Source of the DNA: Halomonas sp. LR3S48
GTDB taxonomy: Bacteria; Pseudomonadota; Gammaproteobacteria; Pseudomonadales; Halomonadaceae
Length of the DNA: 64,000 nt
Direction of reading: 5' to 3'
Assembly: GCF_025725665.1 (NCBI RefSeq)
Contig: NZ_CP107009.1
Span: 3,224,001 to 3,288,000 of the forward strand
Position 1 is the stretch's first letter. Each line of letters starts with the position of its first letter. This document shows, one piece after another, positions 55,773 to 64,000 of this stretch. The notes beneath the pieces were generated by a model. It was not told where the DNA came from. It saw only the letters and a program-made list of their open reading frames with translations, and made no database searches. Made by a program: the position numbers and the translations under genes.

Positions 55773-56633
55773 TTGTCTCTCGCCAAGTTCTTCGCCCTGA
55801 TCCAGTACCCGATTCCCCACCACCTGCTGTCGCGGCTGGTGGGCTTTCTGGCCGAATGTCGCGTCGCCTGGCTGAAGAATGCGCTGATACGCGCCTTCAT
55901 CAAGGTCTTCGAGGTCGACATGCGCGAGGCCGCCGAGCCCGACCCCGCGGCCTATGCCACCTTCAACGACTTCTTCACCCGGGAGCTGAAGCCGGAAGCC
56001 CGCCCCTTGGGCGAAGGGCTGCTCAGCCCCGCCGACGGCAACATCTCCCAGTTCGGCCCCATCGAGGCGGACCGTCTGCTGCAGGCCAAGGGTCACCGCT
56101 TCTCGGTCGTCGACCTGCTCGGCGGCGACGCCGAGGCCGCGCGGCGCTACAGCGGCGGCAGCTACGCCAACGTCTATCTCTCGCCCAAGGACTACCACCG
56201 CGTGCACATGCCGCTGGCCGGTACCTTGACCGAGATGGTCTACGTGCCAGGGCGGCTGTTCTCGGTCAACTCGGCCACGACGGACCATGTGCCCAACCTG
56301 TTCGCCCGCAACGAGCGCTTGGTGTGCCACTTTGATACCGAACACGGGCCCATGGCGGTGGTGCTGGTCGGTGCGATGATCGTGGCCGCCATCGAGACGG
56401 TATGGGCCGGCCAGATCACCCCGCTCTCGGGCCAGGTGCAGCGTGTCCGCTTCGACCGGCCGATCCATCTCGAGCGCGGCGCCGAGATGGGTCGCTTCAA
56501 GCTCGGCTCCACGGTAGTGATGGCCTTCGCCGGCAAGGTCGATTTCGATACTGGCCTGGCGCCCAAGACCAAGGTCAGCATGGGCCAGTCGCTGGGCACA
56601 CTGCCCGAGCCTGAGCGCTCAAGGGATTTCTGA
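55773..56633 (+). CDS. psd: Psd, phosphatidylserine decarboxylase proenzyme
   Basis: A 286-residue membrane-associated proenzyme making phosphatidylethanolamine. Conserved [82 protein letters not shown], and the self-cleavage site [10 protein letters not shown], where the Ser of LGST becomes the pyruvoyl group. It begins with TTG at 55773: no ATG gives the conserved N terminus [22 protein letters not shown], and AGGAA lies about ten bases upstream. The frame from 55215 is an overlap with rhdA. Confidence 0.93.
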   Translation: MSLAKFFALIQYPIPHHLLSRLVGFLAECRVAWLKNALIRAFIKVFEVDMREAAEPDPAAYATFNDFFTRELKPEARPLGEGLLSPADGNISQFGPIEADRLLQAKGHRFSVVDLLGGDAEAARRYSGGSYANVYLSPKDYHRVHMPLAGTLTEMVYVPGRLFSVNSATTDHVPNLFARNERLVCHFDTEHGPMAVVLVGAMIVAAIETVWAGQITPLSGQVQRVRFDRPIHLERGAEMGRFKLGSTVVMAFAGKVDFDTGLAPKTKVSMGQSLGTLPEPERSRDF

Positions 56634-56665
56634 CAAGATAGCGGGCAAGGCTTAGGCAAAATGTC

Positions 56666-56698
56666 GCCCACCGCCTGGGAGCGGTGGGCAACGTATTT
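56666..56698 (+). terminator. Intrinsic terminator after psd
   Basis: Perfect 9-bp stem GCCCACCGC / GCGGTGGGC (56666-56674 with 56681-56689), six-base loop, then AACGTATTTT. The T run is short and interrupted. Confidence 0.6.
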
Positions 56699-56706
56699 TC
56701 CAACAT

Positions 56707-57294
56707 TCATGAATGAGTGATATTCGTCCCCAGCACTTTCATGCATTCGCGCATGAAAGCAGCCAGGCCGGTCCAGCCTTTGGCCGACACCATGATGCCA
56801 TCAACATAGGCCTCGTGTGGCTTCACATCGATATAGGTGCCACCCGCAAGTATGACCTCGGGCTCGCAGGCGCCCAGAGCGGCCACCTTTTTGCCACGCA
56901 CCACGCCGTCTACTGCGACAAGAATCTGCACGCCGTGACATATGGTGAAGATCGGCTTTTTCTCCTCGTGGAAATGACGCACCATGGCCTGAATTCGCTT
57001 ATCGGTGCGAATATATTCCGGCCCACGCCCGCCCGCGCAATATACGGCGTCATATTCGTCCAGGTTGACTTCGGAAAAGGTCTTGTTGATTTCGGCCAGA
57101 TGCCCGAACCGCTCGATATAGGTCTGATGTCCCTCGAAATCATGCAGTGAGGTCTGGATCATCTCGCCGGCTTTCTTATCAGGGCAGATGACATGGACGG
57201 TATGACCAACGGCCTCCATTCCCTGCTGGAAAACAAAGATCTCATATTCCTCGGTGAACTCACCACAAAGCATAAGAATCTTCTTGCCACTCAT
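56707..57294 (-). CDS. DJ-1/PfpI-family protein
   Basis: A 195-residue flavodoxin-like domain: MSGKKILMLCGEFTEEYEIFVFQQGMEAVGHTVHVICPD, AVYCAGGRGPEYIRTDKRI, and the nucleophile elbow KPIFTICHGVQIL with Cys119-His120. Family members act as glyoxalases, deglycase-like or protease-like proteins, often on reactive aldehydes. Here it is the last gene of the ABC importer unit, 59 bases after the binding protein, and faces two alcohol/aldehyde dehydrogenases across the island, so aldehyde detoxification is a reasonable guess. Base composition is visibly AT-richer than psd upstream. Confidence 0.85.
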   Translation of the reverse strand: MSGKKILMLCGEFTEEYEIFVFQQGMEAVGHTVHVICPDKKAGEMIQTSLHDFEGHQTYIERFGHLAEINKTFSEVNLDEYDAVYCAGGRGPEYIRTDKRIQAMVRHFHEEKKPIFTICHGVQILVAVDGVVRGKKVAALGACEPEVILAGGTYIDVKPHEAYVDGIMVSAKGWTGLAAFMRECMKVLGTNITHS

Positions 57295-57353
57295 GTCTTT
57301 CCCTCTTAGTTGGTTGTTATAGCGACCGAGGTCGTGGCCGACCGCATGTCCTT

Positions 57354-58316
57354 TTAGAATGGACTATCCGGGAAATAGAACTGGTCAGCATTCTCGGGAG
57401 TGATTAGGGGTGCATCCAGTTGGAAATTTCCTCGCATAGGCGCCTGTCCGTTGAACTGCGCCGCCGTCATGTAGATGGCCGACTTGATCATCGACGGCGG
57501 GTAGGGGGTAGAGATAGGCGTCATGGAGTCGTTCGCTTGCACCAACTCGATTACATCCTTCATGCCGTTGCCGCCAAGCGCATATTGGATATCGGTGCGA
57601 CCGGATTGCTTGATCGCTTCCAGCACGCCCAACAGCATATCGTCGTCATTGGCCCATACCGCATCGATATGAGGATACTTAGCCAGGTAATCCTGCATCA
57701 GGGTAAAGGCTTGATCCTGGTTCCAGTTGGCATACTGAATATCAAGGATTTCGATATTGGTGTCGTCCATCACTTCGGTGAAACCCTGAATTCGTTCATC
57801 GTCGATGACGGTCGGGATACCGCGCAGCACGACTATTTGGCCTTCGTTACCCAGCTTGTCTGCCAGCCAGTGCGCGGTATTCGCTCCCACCGCGATATTG
57901 TCACCTGCGACATATAGATCCTGAATCTCCGGATCGGTCAGACCGCGATCCACGACTGCAATGAAGGTACCATTCTCTTTCACCCGCTCAACCGGGCCAG
58001 TCAACTCTTCCGATGTAAAGGGCAGGATAACCAATGCATCGAGATTCTGACCGGCTGATAGGTCTTCAAGCGCTGCAACCTGAGCGGTGGCCGAAGGTGA
58101 TGTCCTAACTACTACGTTGATATGCGGAAAAGCCGCCTGGATCTCCTGGGCAGCCTGTTCGGCATGATATACAACGCCGCCGGTCCAACCATGCGTGGCA
58201 GCCGGGATTGATACCCCGATGGTTTTGCTTTCCTGTGCCAGAGCACTGGTTGCGGCAAGGGCCATGAGGCTGGCTGCGGAAAGAACCCATAGCGCGCTTT
58301 TTGTCATGAGTTTCAT
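57354..58316 (-). CDS. Periplasmic sugar-type ABC substrate-binding protein (RbsB-like)
   Basis: A 320-residue periplasmic-binding protein. Signal peptide MKLMTKSALWVLSAASLMALAATSALA. Type I fold: TIGVSIPAATHGWTGGVVYHAEQAAQEI, LDALVILPFTSEELTGPVERVKENGTFIAVVDRGL, VVLRGIPTVIDDERIQGFTEVM, DAVWANDDDMLLGVLEAIKQSG. The first strand (SIPAATHGWTGG) with an aromatic at the ligand site is typical of the ribose/xylose/polyol group; the exact ligand is not readable. Third gene of the importer operon. Confidence 0.9.
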   Translation of the reverse strand: MKLMTKSALWVLSAASLMALAATSALAQESKTIGVSIPAATHGWTGGVVYHAEQAAQEIQAAFPHINVVVRTSPSATAQVAALEDLSAGQNLDALVILPFTSEELTGPVERVKENGTFIAVVDRGLTDPEIQDLYVAGDNIAVGANTAHWLADKLGNEGQIVVLRGIPTVIDDERIQGFTEVMDDTNIEILDIQYANWNQDQAFTLMQDYLAKYPHIDAVWANDDDMLLGVLEAIKQSGRTDIQYALGGNGMKDVIELVQANDSMTPISTPYPPSMIKSAIYMTAAQFNGQAPMRGNFQLDAPLITPENADQFYFPDSPF

Positions 58317-58380
58317 GTTTTTTCCTGTTATGGTTGTAATTTTGTCATTTGTTTAAAACCTCCACCCCTCCACGTGGCGG

Positions 58381-59370
58381 TTACTTGATGAATCGATGAG
58401 CCAGCATTGCGAGGATGATAATCACTCCCTGCACGGCGGCGACCAAGTATTCCGAAACCATGTTGGATAGCACCATCAGGTTCGCGATCACTTCTAAGAT
58501 CAGCGCTCCTGCGATTGTTCCCCAAATTCTCGCCCTGCCACCACGCAGCAGTGTGCCGCCAATCACCACAGCAGTGATCACTTGCAACTCCCACAACTGT
58601 CCAGTTGTCGGCGTGGCGGCGCCAAGCCGAGGGATGTAACAGATCGCGGCGATACCGACGCAGAGCCCCTGAATTGCAAAGGCCAGGGTGCGAACTTTCG
58701 TGACCGAGATACCCGAGAAGCGCGCCACATCGTCATTGGATCCGACGGCCATGCAATGGCGTCCATACTTGGTGCGATAGAGAATGAAGGCAGCAACCAG
58801 CGCCACTACCAATGTGATGGCCACTGGAATCGGAATGCCCAACACATCGCCGAAATAGACTGGTCGGTAGTATTCACGCAGCGCCCGATCCATCGGGATC
58901 GAGCCGCCGTCGGACATCCAGGTGATCAGCGCACGAAAGATCCCCATCGTGCCAAGGGTGACAATGAAGGGTTCGATCCTGCCTACGGTCACGATCAACC
59001 CGTTCAACAGTCCGCAGGCCGCACCGACGAAAAGCCCCACGAGCGCACCAACGAAGATCGCATTCGCCCCCATCGAGGGCGCCAGGTGGTTCATGGTCAG
59101 GATCATGATGCCGGTCACGAAGGCCATCATCGATCCGACCGACAGATCGAGACAGCGCGACGAGATCACGAACGTTGCACCCACCGCGATAATGGCGATG
59201 AAGGCAGACCGGGTGAACACGTTGGCAATGTTGGTCCCGGTCGCGAAGTTCGAGTTCAGCAAGGTGCCGACCAGAATTACCACGGCCAGAGCGATGAAAG
59301 GCCCCATGGATGCCCAACGGATGCGCCGTGGTAGCTTGGCTACCGTCATGTCAGTCGTCGCACTTGTCAT
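58381..59370 (-). CDS. Ribose-type ABC transporter permease (RbsC-like)
   Basis: A 329-residue inner-membrane permease of the BPD_transp_2 family with about eight to ten helices: FITSRCLDLSVGSMMAF-like block (VISSRCLDLSVGSMMAFVTGIM), GLLNGLIVTVGRIEPFIVTLGTMGIFRALI, AVGSNDDVARFSGISVTKVRTLAFAIQG and VVIGGTLLRGGRARIWGTIAGALILEVI. These are the canonical conserved segments of the RbsC group. Lies between the ATPase and binding-protein genes, same strand. Confidence 0.92.
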   Translation of the reverse strand: MTSATTDMTVAKLPRRIRWASMGPFIALAVVILVGTLLNSNFATGTNIANVFTRSAFIAIIAVGATFVISSRCLDLSVGSMMAFVTGIMILTMNHLAPSMGANAIFVGALVGLFVGAACGLLNGLIVTVGRIEPFIVTLGTMGIFRALITWMSDGGSIPMDRALREYYRPVYFGDVLGIPIPVAITLVVALVAAFILYRTKYGRHCMAVGSNDDVARFSGISVTKVRTLAFAIQGLCVGIAAICYIPRLGAATPTTGQLWELQVITAVVIGGTLLRGGRARIWGTIAGALILEVIANLMVLSNMVSEYLVAAVQGVIIILAMLAHRFIK

Positions 59371-59404
59371 TATTGTTCTCTCATCCGTTTCTCGTCAGGC
59401 GGCT

Positions 59405-60967
59405 CTATGAGGCCGCCACGTAAGCCTCGCCACTGGTCGCCGCATAGACGATGTTTTGCTCGGTGATCTCATCGTCCGTCAGTTCGGTGACGATGCGGCC
59501 TCCTCGCATTACCAGAACCCGGTCGGCAATGCCGACCAGTTCCGGCAACTCCGACGAAACCACGATACAGCCCTTGCCTAACCGAACCAGCTGATCAATG
59601 AAGTGGTAGATCTGACTCTTGTTACCGATGTCTATGCCGCGTGTCGGCTCATCGATGATGATGATGGAGGGATCGGACAGCATCACTTTGGCCAGTAGCA
59701 GCTTTTGTTGATTTCCGCCGGACAACTGGCCGGCGCTGAGGTGGACCGAGCCGACCCGAATGTCATACTCATCGACGGCTTGTTGCACTGCTGCGGCTTC
59801 CTTGCGGTGGTCCAGCGCAAGCCCCGGATGGACCTGATCCAGTGCCTGAAGGGTCAGATTGGGGGCCAGCGGCTCGTCCAGCAACAAGCCTTTTCCCTTG
59901 CGATCTTCGGTGAGGTAGACCAGGCCTTGCTCGCGCCACTCTCTGACCGAGCGGCGCGAGACGGTACAACCTGCCAGTTCAATCCGGCCCGCACTGGAGG
60001 GCCGCAGGCCAATCAATCCCTCGAACAGCTCGGTTCGGCCCGAGCCAATCATGCCGCCGATACCCAGCACTTCTCCGGGCCGAACCTCCAGACTGGCTTC
60101 CACCGACCCATGATCGACCGACAGGTGTTCAACGACCAGCAGCGGGTCGCCCGGTGGTTGCGAGCGCTTGGGCGGATATAGAACATCCAGTTTACGGCCT
60201 ACCATCAGCTCGGCCATCTGTCGCTGTATCAGGTTGACCGCAGGCCAAGTACCGATCATTTTTCCGTCGCGCAGTACGGTAATGCGGTCAGCCAGCGCCT
60301 CGACCTCATCCAGTCGATGGGAGATATACAGGACCGCTACCCCCTGAGCCCTAAGCCCGCGCACAACGTCCAGAAGTGCCGCCACCTCGTGATTGGCCAA
60401 GACAGCGGTAGGCTCGTCGAAAATCACCACCTTGCGCGGCTCCAGCAGCGCTCGGCCGATTTGCACCAATTGCCGCTGTGCCAGAGATAGATCACCTACC
60501 CGGTCACGTGGGGTGCAGTGCGCCCCGATCGAGGCCAGAACATCGGCGGCCCGCTGGTTCATGGCACGGTCATCGACCATGAGACCACGCGGGAGCTCAC
60601 GACCAAGAAAGAGGTTCTCAGCAACCGTCAGGTCTGGCGCCAGCAAGATTTCCTGATGTACCAGCACCACACCGGCGGCTTCTGCGGCTGCGGAGTTGCT
60701 GAACTCGACTGGCCGTCCTGCCATGACCAAATGGCCCGCCGTGGGGCGCACATAGCCGGACAGCAATTTCATCAGCGTCGACTTCCCCGCGCCGTTCTCG
60801 CCAATGATCGCGTGGACCTCGCCTCTATGGATATCCAGCGTGACATCCGACAGCACGGTGATCGGCCCATAGGCTTTGGCCAACCCCACAGCTGCAAGCG
60901 TCAGTGATTCAGGCTGCGCGCTAACAGCCTCCGCGGCCGATACGGGAAGAGCCGCGCACCTGGTCAT
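59405..60967 (-). CDS. Sugar ABC transporter ATPase, two nucleotide-binding domains (RbsA/MglA-like)
   Basis: A 520-residue tandem ATPase. First half: IIGENGAGKSTLMKLLSG (Walker A), LSLAQRQLVQIGRALL (degenerate signature), VVIFDEPTAVL (Walker B). Second half: degenerate Walker A GMIGSGRTELFEGL, LSGGNQQKLLLAKVML and IIIIDEPTRGIDIG. A degenerate second P-loop is normal in this group. Its start overlaps the stop of the GntR gene (ATGA), so regulator and importer are one transcription unit. Confidence 0.93.
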   Translation of the reverse strand: MTRCAALPVSAAEAVSAQPESLTLAAVGLAKAYGPITVLSDVTLDIHRGEVHAIIGENGAGKSTLMKLLSGYVRPTAGHLVMAGRPVEFSNSAAAEAAGVVLVHQEILLAPDLTVAENLFLGRELPRGLMVDDRAMNQRAADVLASIGAHCTPRDRVGDLSLAQRQLVQIGRALLEPRKVVIFDEPTAVLANHEVAALLDVVRGLRAQGVAVLYISHRLDEVEALADRITVLRDGKMIGTWPAVNLIQRQMAELMVGRKLDVLYPPKRSQPPGDPLLVVEHLSVDHGSVEASLEVRPGEVLGIGGMIGSGRTELFEGLIGLRPSSAGRIELAGCTVSRRSVREWREQGLVYLTEDRKGKGLLLDEPLAPNLTLQALDQVHPGLALDHRKEAAAVQQAVDEYDIRVGSVHLSAGQLSGGNQQKLLLAKVMLSDPSIIIIDEPTRGIDIGNKSQIYHFIDQLVRLGKGCIVVSSELPELVGIADRVLVMRGGRIVTELTDDEITEQNIVYAATSGEAYVAAS

Positions 60968-61653
60968 TCGAAGGCCTGCATCAGTCGATCACGCGAGCGC
61001 AGGATGTGTTCGCGCATCGCCGCTTCGGCAGCGGCGGAATCCCCGGCACGGAAGGCCTCGAGCAGCTCCTTGTGCTCTTCCAGCGCCTCTTGGGTAACGC
61101 GGCTGTGGAACATCAGGCGGAACAAGTGCAGGTGGATATGCTGGTTGAACAGCGTCGAGCGAATGACCTCGTTATCGGCGATACGCAGAATTTCGTCATG
61201 GAAGTGCGCGTCAATCCTGGCAAAACGCGAATAACGGCTGGTCCGATCAACCGGCGTTGCACCGTGCGCCATATCAGCTGCGATCTCTTCAAGATGGGCA
61301 AGTGCGGCAGGCGTCATGTTGAGCGCAGCCAAACGCGCGCCTTCCGGCTCGATCAGAAGACGAAAATTGAACAAGTCTTCGAACTGTTTACGGTTCAGTT
61401 GCGGGGCGGCGCTGTAACCGATCAGATGCGCCTTATGCACCAAGCCCTCACGCTCCAGCCGAGCAAGCGCTCCGCGAACCGGTGTTTGCGAAACGTTCAG
61501 CTCGCGCGCCATGACGTCGATTGGAATGCGTGCGCCGGGAGCTATCTCCAGCGACATGAGTCGCTCATAGATGCTGGTATAGACACCCTCTTCGATACTT
61601 TCCGGGCGCACGGGTGCACCACCCCGACGCCCTTGCTGCGCTGCCGTCTTCAT
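60964..61653 (-). CDS. GntR-family (FadR subgroup) transcriptional regulator
   Basis: A 229-residue regulator. N-terminal winged helix: EGVYTSIYERLMSLEIAPGARIPIDVMARELNVSQTPVRGALARLEREGLVHK. C-terminal FCD ligand domain with conserved acidic and His metal/ligand positions (RIDAHFHDEILRIADN, and EEHKELLEAFRAGD). It is first in the importer operon and divergent from the dehydrogenase genes, so it probably controls both by binding the intergenic region at 61654-61877, sensing the imported compound or an intermediate. Confidence 0.92.
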   Translation of the reverse strand: MKTAAQQGRRGGAPVRPESIEEGVYTSIYERLMSLEIAPGARIPIDVMARELNVSQTPVRGALARLEREGLVHKAHLIGYSAAPQLNRKQFEDLFNFRLLIEPEGARLAALNMTPAALAHLEEIAADMAHGATPVDRTSRYSRFARIDAHFHDEILRIADNEVIRSTLFNQHIHLHLFRLMFHSRVTQEALEEHKELLEAFRAGDSAAAEAAMREHILRSRDRLMQAFE

Positions 61654-61877
61654 CTACAAGCTCCGTAAACTAACCTTGACCAAGACAATAGTGACAAATA
61701 ATATCGCATGTCAAATACAATATCATATACGATCCGAAATGCGATCTGGCATGAAGGCCGTCAGGTGTGCACAAGCGCAGCTCCGGCCACGCGACGGAAT
61801 CAGCAGTCCGGCAGCGCTTCTGATGACATCAACCACCAGAGGTGGGCGACTAACAACTGACAACAAAGGGATGCACA
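61654..61877. promoter_or_regulatory. Divergent promoter/operator region of the catabolic island
   Basis: No gene. An AT-rich core (61690-61740) contains ATCGCAT (61703-61709) and ATGCGAT (61739-61745), a perfect 7-bp inverted pair 29 bases apart, and a near direct repeat AATATCGCAT / AATATCATAT. These are candidate GntR operators; promoter boxes are not clear enough to place. Confidence 0.45.
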
Positions 61878-63101
61878 ATGATGAAGCACTTCGGCACGCT
61901 CAGATCGCCGCGCGAAGTCATCTTCGGCAGCGGACAGCGTAAGGCGCTTGGTCTTGTGGCAAAAAGGCTGGGGCAGCGGGCGCTGGTAGTCACCGATAAC
62001 CGGCTGGCGGCAGACCCGGACTTCCACACGATGATGGCTGATCTGGAATACAACGGCTTGGCGGTGCGCATCGAAAGCGGAACCTTACCGGAAGTGCCGG
62101 TAGAAACCGCTGTGTGTGCTGCCGAAGCCGCCCTCGACCACGCGCCTGATATCGTGATTGCCGTTGGCGGCGGCTCTTGTCTCGATATGGCGAAGTGTGT
62201 GGCGCTGTTGTTGACTCATGGCGGGCGACCGCAGGATTACTATGGTGAGTTGAAGGTGCCCGGCCCGATCCTTCCGCTGATTGCCATTCCGACCACCGCA
62301 GGCACTGGCTCCGAAGTCACACCAGTCGCTGTCCTGTCCGACAGCGAGCGTACTCTCAAAGTAGGTATCTCCAGCCCGTACCTGATACCCACTGTGGCGA
62401 TCTGCGACCCCGAACTCACGTTGACCTGCCCCTCCGCGCTGACTGCCATCGCCGGCGCCGATGCGCTGACCCATGCGATTGAAGCCTTTACCGCCACCCA
62501 CCGCACTGTCACCCCCGGGCTGACACAGGAGCGAGTGTTCATTGGTAAAAATGCCCTATCGGACCAGTTCGCGCTGACCGCAATCTCGCTGCTCTGGCAG
62601 GGGCTGGAGAATGTGTGCACCGCTGGCGACAACCTGGCAGCACGGGCGCAGGTGATGCAAGGAGCGACCTTCGCCGGGCTCGCCTTCGGCGTCGCCGGAA
62701 CGGCAGCAGCCCACGCAATCCAGTATCCGGTCGGCGCGCTGACCCAGACTGCCCACGGAGCAGGTGTTGCTTGCCTGATGCCTTGGGTCATGCAGTGGAA
62801 CCGCTCCGTGATCGGAGCCGAACTAGAACAGATGGCTGCCACCATGGGCCTCTCCGACGGTGCAGCGGTGATTCCTGCCATTGCGGCGCTGTTCGCCCGC
62901 ATCGGGATCCCGCCGACGCTGGCCACCCTCGGCCTGGACGAGGAGCGGCTCGACTGGGTGGCAGAACAAACCTGCGGCATCGAACGGCTGATTCAGAACA
63001 ACCCCCGTCCACTTGACCGCAGCGACATACGCAAGCTTCTCGACGCCGCCTTCTCGGGCGACGCCGGCCTTCTCCAGCAAGACAATAAGGATAAAAAATG
63101 A
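61878..63101 (+). CDS. Iron-containing (group III) alcohol dehydrogenase
   Basis: A 407-residue enzyme. NAD site VIAVGGGSCLDMAKCVAL (GGGS), then IPTTAGTGSEVTPVAVL. Metal ligands are readable: Asp195 and His199 (AGADALTHAIEAF), His279 (AAAHAIQY) and His293 (TAHGAGVACLMP), with the spacing seen in FucO, apart from about 16 extra residues between the two ligand pairs. It oxidises or reduces an alcohol/aldehyde of unknown identity. Two tandem ATGs at 61878 and 61881. Overlaps the aldehyde dehydrogenase gene by four bases, so the two probably run in series: alcohol to aldehyde to acid. Confidence 0.92.
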   Translation: MMKHFGTLRSPREVIFGSGQRKALGLVAKRLGQRALVVTDNRLAADPDFHTMMADLEYNGLAVRIESGTLPEVPVETAVCAAEAALDHAPDIVIAVGGGSCLDMAKCVALLLTHGGRPQDYYGELKVPGPILPLIAIPTTAGTGSEVTPVAVLSDSERTLKVGISSPYLIPTVAICDPELTLTCPSALTAIAGADALTHAIEAFTATHRTVTPGLTQERVFIGKNALSDQFALTAISLLWQGLENVCTAGDNLAARAQVMQGATFAGLAFGVAGTAAAHAIQYPVGALTQTAHGAGVACLMPWVMQWNRSVIGAELEQMAATMGLSDGAAVIPAIAALFARIGIPPTLATLGLDEERLDWVAEQTCGIERLIQNNPRPLDRSDIRKLLDAAFSGDAGLLQQDNKDKK

Positions 63102-64000
63102 TCCACGATACCATCCACGGCGAGGACTACGCCGACCCCGCTTTTCACGCACAAGGCCTTTACATCGGCGGTGAATGGGCACCCGGCAGTGGCATTCCGG
63201 TAATGAACCCCGCCACTGCCGAGGTGCTGGCCGAGGTGGCTGATGCCGCCGTTGCGGACGCCTTGCGTAGTATCGATGCCGCTGCAGAGGCAGCTACCGA
63301 ATGGCGTGTTACGTCCGCACGTCAGCGAGCCGAGATCCTGCACCGCTGGTTCCAACTGATGACCCATCACGCAGAGGAACTGGCTCGCCTCATCTCCTTG
63401 GAAAATGGTAAGGCGCTACCTGATGCACGCGGCGAGGTGGCCTATGCCGCAGAATTTTTCCGCTGGTATGCCGAAGAAGCCGTACGCATTCCCGGCGAGT
63501 TTCGTCATGCACCCGCGGGAGCGTATAACATTCTTGTCGATCATGAACCGATGGGGATCGCGGTGCTGATCACGCCGTGGAACTTTCCTGCCGCGATGGC
63601 CGCCCGCAAGATTGGCCCGGCGCTCGCCGCCGGCTGCACCGTGATCTTGAAACCGGCGTCTGAAACCCCCTTGACGGCCTATGCGATGGCGCGACTTGGG
63701 GCTGAGGCGGGTGTGCCGCCGGGGGTAGTAAACGTGCTGACCACCACGCAACCCGCTGCGATTACCAATGCCATGCTGGCGGATCCACGGGTGCGTAAGC
63801 TTTCCTTCACCGGATCGACCGGCGTGGGCCGGACCTTGCTGGCCGAGGCATCAAAATCCGTGGTTTCCTGTTCGATGGAGCTGGGAGGCAACGCTCCATT
63901 TCTGGTCTTCGATGATGCCGATCTCGAAGCGGCGCTGGACGGCGCCATGGTCGCCAAGATGCGTAACGCCGGGGAAGCCTGCACCGCCGCCAACCGCTTC
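63098..64000 (+). CDS. Aldehyde dehydrogenase, succinate-semialdehyde dehydrogenase-like (cut by window end)
   Basis: 301 residues are visible and the frame is open at the window edge. Starts MIHDTIHGEDYADPAFHAQGLYIGGEW. Highly GabD-like: ITPWNFPAAMAARKIGPALAAGCTVILKPASETPLTAYA, KLSFTGSTGVGRTLLAEA, general base Glu261 in ELGGNAPFLVFDDADLEAAL, and catalytic Cys295 in RNAGEACTAANRF. It differs from GabD at the residue before the Cys (EACTAANR against QTCVCANR), so the substrate may not be succinate semialdehyde. Coupled to the iron alcohol dehydrogenase by an ATGA overlap. Confidence 0.93.
   Translation, partial: MIHDTIHGEDYADPAFHAQGLYIGGEWAPGSGIPVMNPATAEVLAEVADAAVADALRSIDAAAEAATEWRVTSARQRAEILHRWFQLMTHHAEELARLISLENGKALPDARGEVAYAAEFFRWYAEEAVRIPGEFRHAPAGAYNILVDHEPMGIAVLITPWNFPAAMAARKIGPALAAGCTVILKPASETPLTAYAMARLGAEAGVPPGVVNVLTTTQPAAITNAMLADPRVRKLSFTGSTGVGRTLLAEASKSVVSCSMELGGNAPFLVFDDADLEAALDGAMVAKMRNAGEACTAANRF

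Overview
The window looks like chromosome from a high-GC, probably halophilic gammaproteobacterium. Halomonas or a close relative in the Halomonadaceae is my best guess. The reasons are the miaA-hfq-hflX-hflK-hflC-hisZ-purA order, the orn/rsgA and rhdA-psd neighbourhoods known from Pseudomonas and its relatives, the dense GC-rich coding, and a very acidic lipoprotein. The genus is an inference from gene order and composition; no rRNA or tRNA gene is present to test it. I saw no CRISPR array, insertion sequence or prophage.

Layout. 1-6.6 kb: end of prmB, divergent smrB, three hydrolase genes, a 34-residue membrane microprotein with an AEC transporter, and sixA-gpsA. 6.7-9.7 kb: the pntA-pntB transhydrogenase. 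10-15.8 kb: htpG under a near-perfect sigma-32 promoter, two thioesterases, a lytic transglycosylase and a LysE exporter. 16-26.4 kb: a cold-shock protein, an acidic repeat lipoprotein, lemA-M48 protease, a CPA2 antiporter, pepN, ybaN, a small heat-shock protein and yajQ. 26.5-28.7 kb: a divergent GNAT / RimK-like ATP-grasp pair. 29-38.7 kb: an exopolysaccharide operon. 38.8-56.6 kb: core housekeeping genes (purA, hisZ, hflC, hflK, hflX, hfq, miaA, mutL, amidase, tsaE, nnr, queG, orn, rsgA, rhdA, psd). 56.7-64 kb: an accessory catabolic island with a ribose-type ABC importer, a GntR regulator, a DJ-1/PfpI protein and divergent iron alcohol dehydrogenase and aldehyde dehydrogenase genes; the last is cut by the window end.

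The strongest candidate for an undescribed system is the six-gene operon at 29033-38713. It encodes an Alg8-like synthase, an Alg44-like PilZ co-polymerase, an AlgL-like PL5 lyase and a very large AlgK-like Sel1 lipoprotein, as in alginate secretion. Its first gene, however, is a UDP-glucose 6-dehydrogenase rather than GDP-mannose dehydrogenase (AlgD), and a PL14-like lyase is also present. The alginate epimerase, acetylation, porin and AlgX genes are absent. The simplest reading is a c-di-GMP-controlled secretion machine for a glucuronic-acid polymer, possibly a glucuronan. The upstream AT-rich region carries a pair of 20-bp inverted arms (18/20 matching) abutting a candidate promoter.

Other sequence-level signals are sigma-32 promoters before htpG and hsp20, three copies of TCGACAGG between the GNAT and ATP-grasp genes, a symmetric pair of -10-like boxes between orn and rsgA, and inverted repeats between the GntR operon and the dehydrogenases. 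All assignments come from reading the sequence and recalling family motifs; no database search was run.
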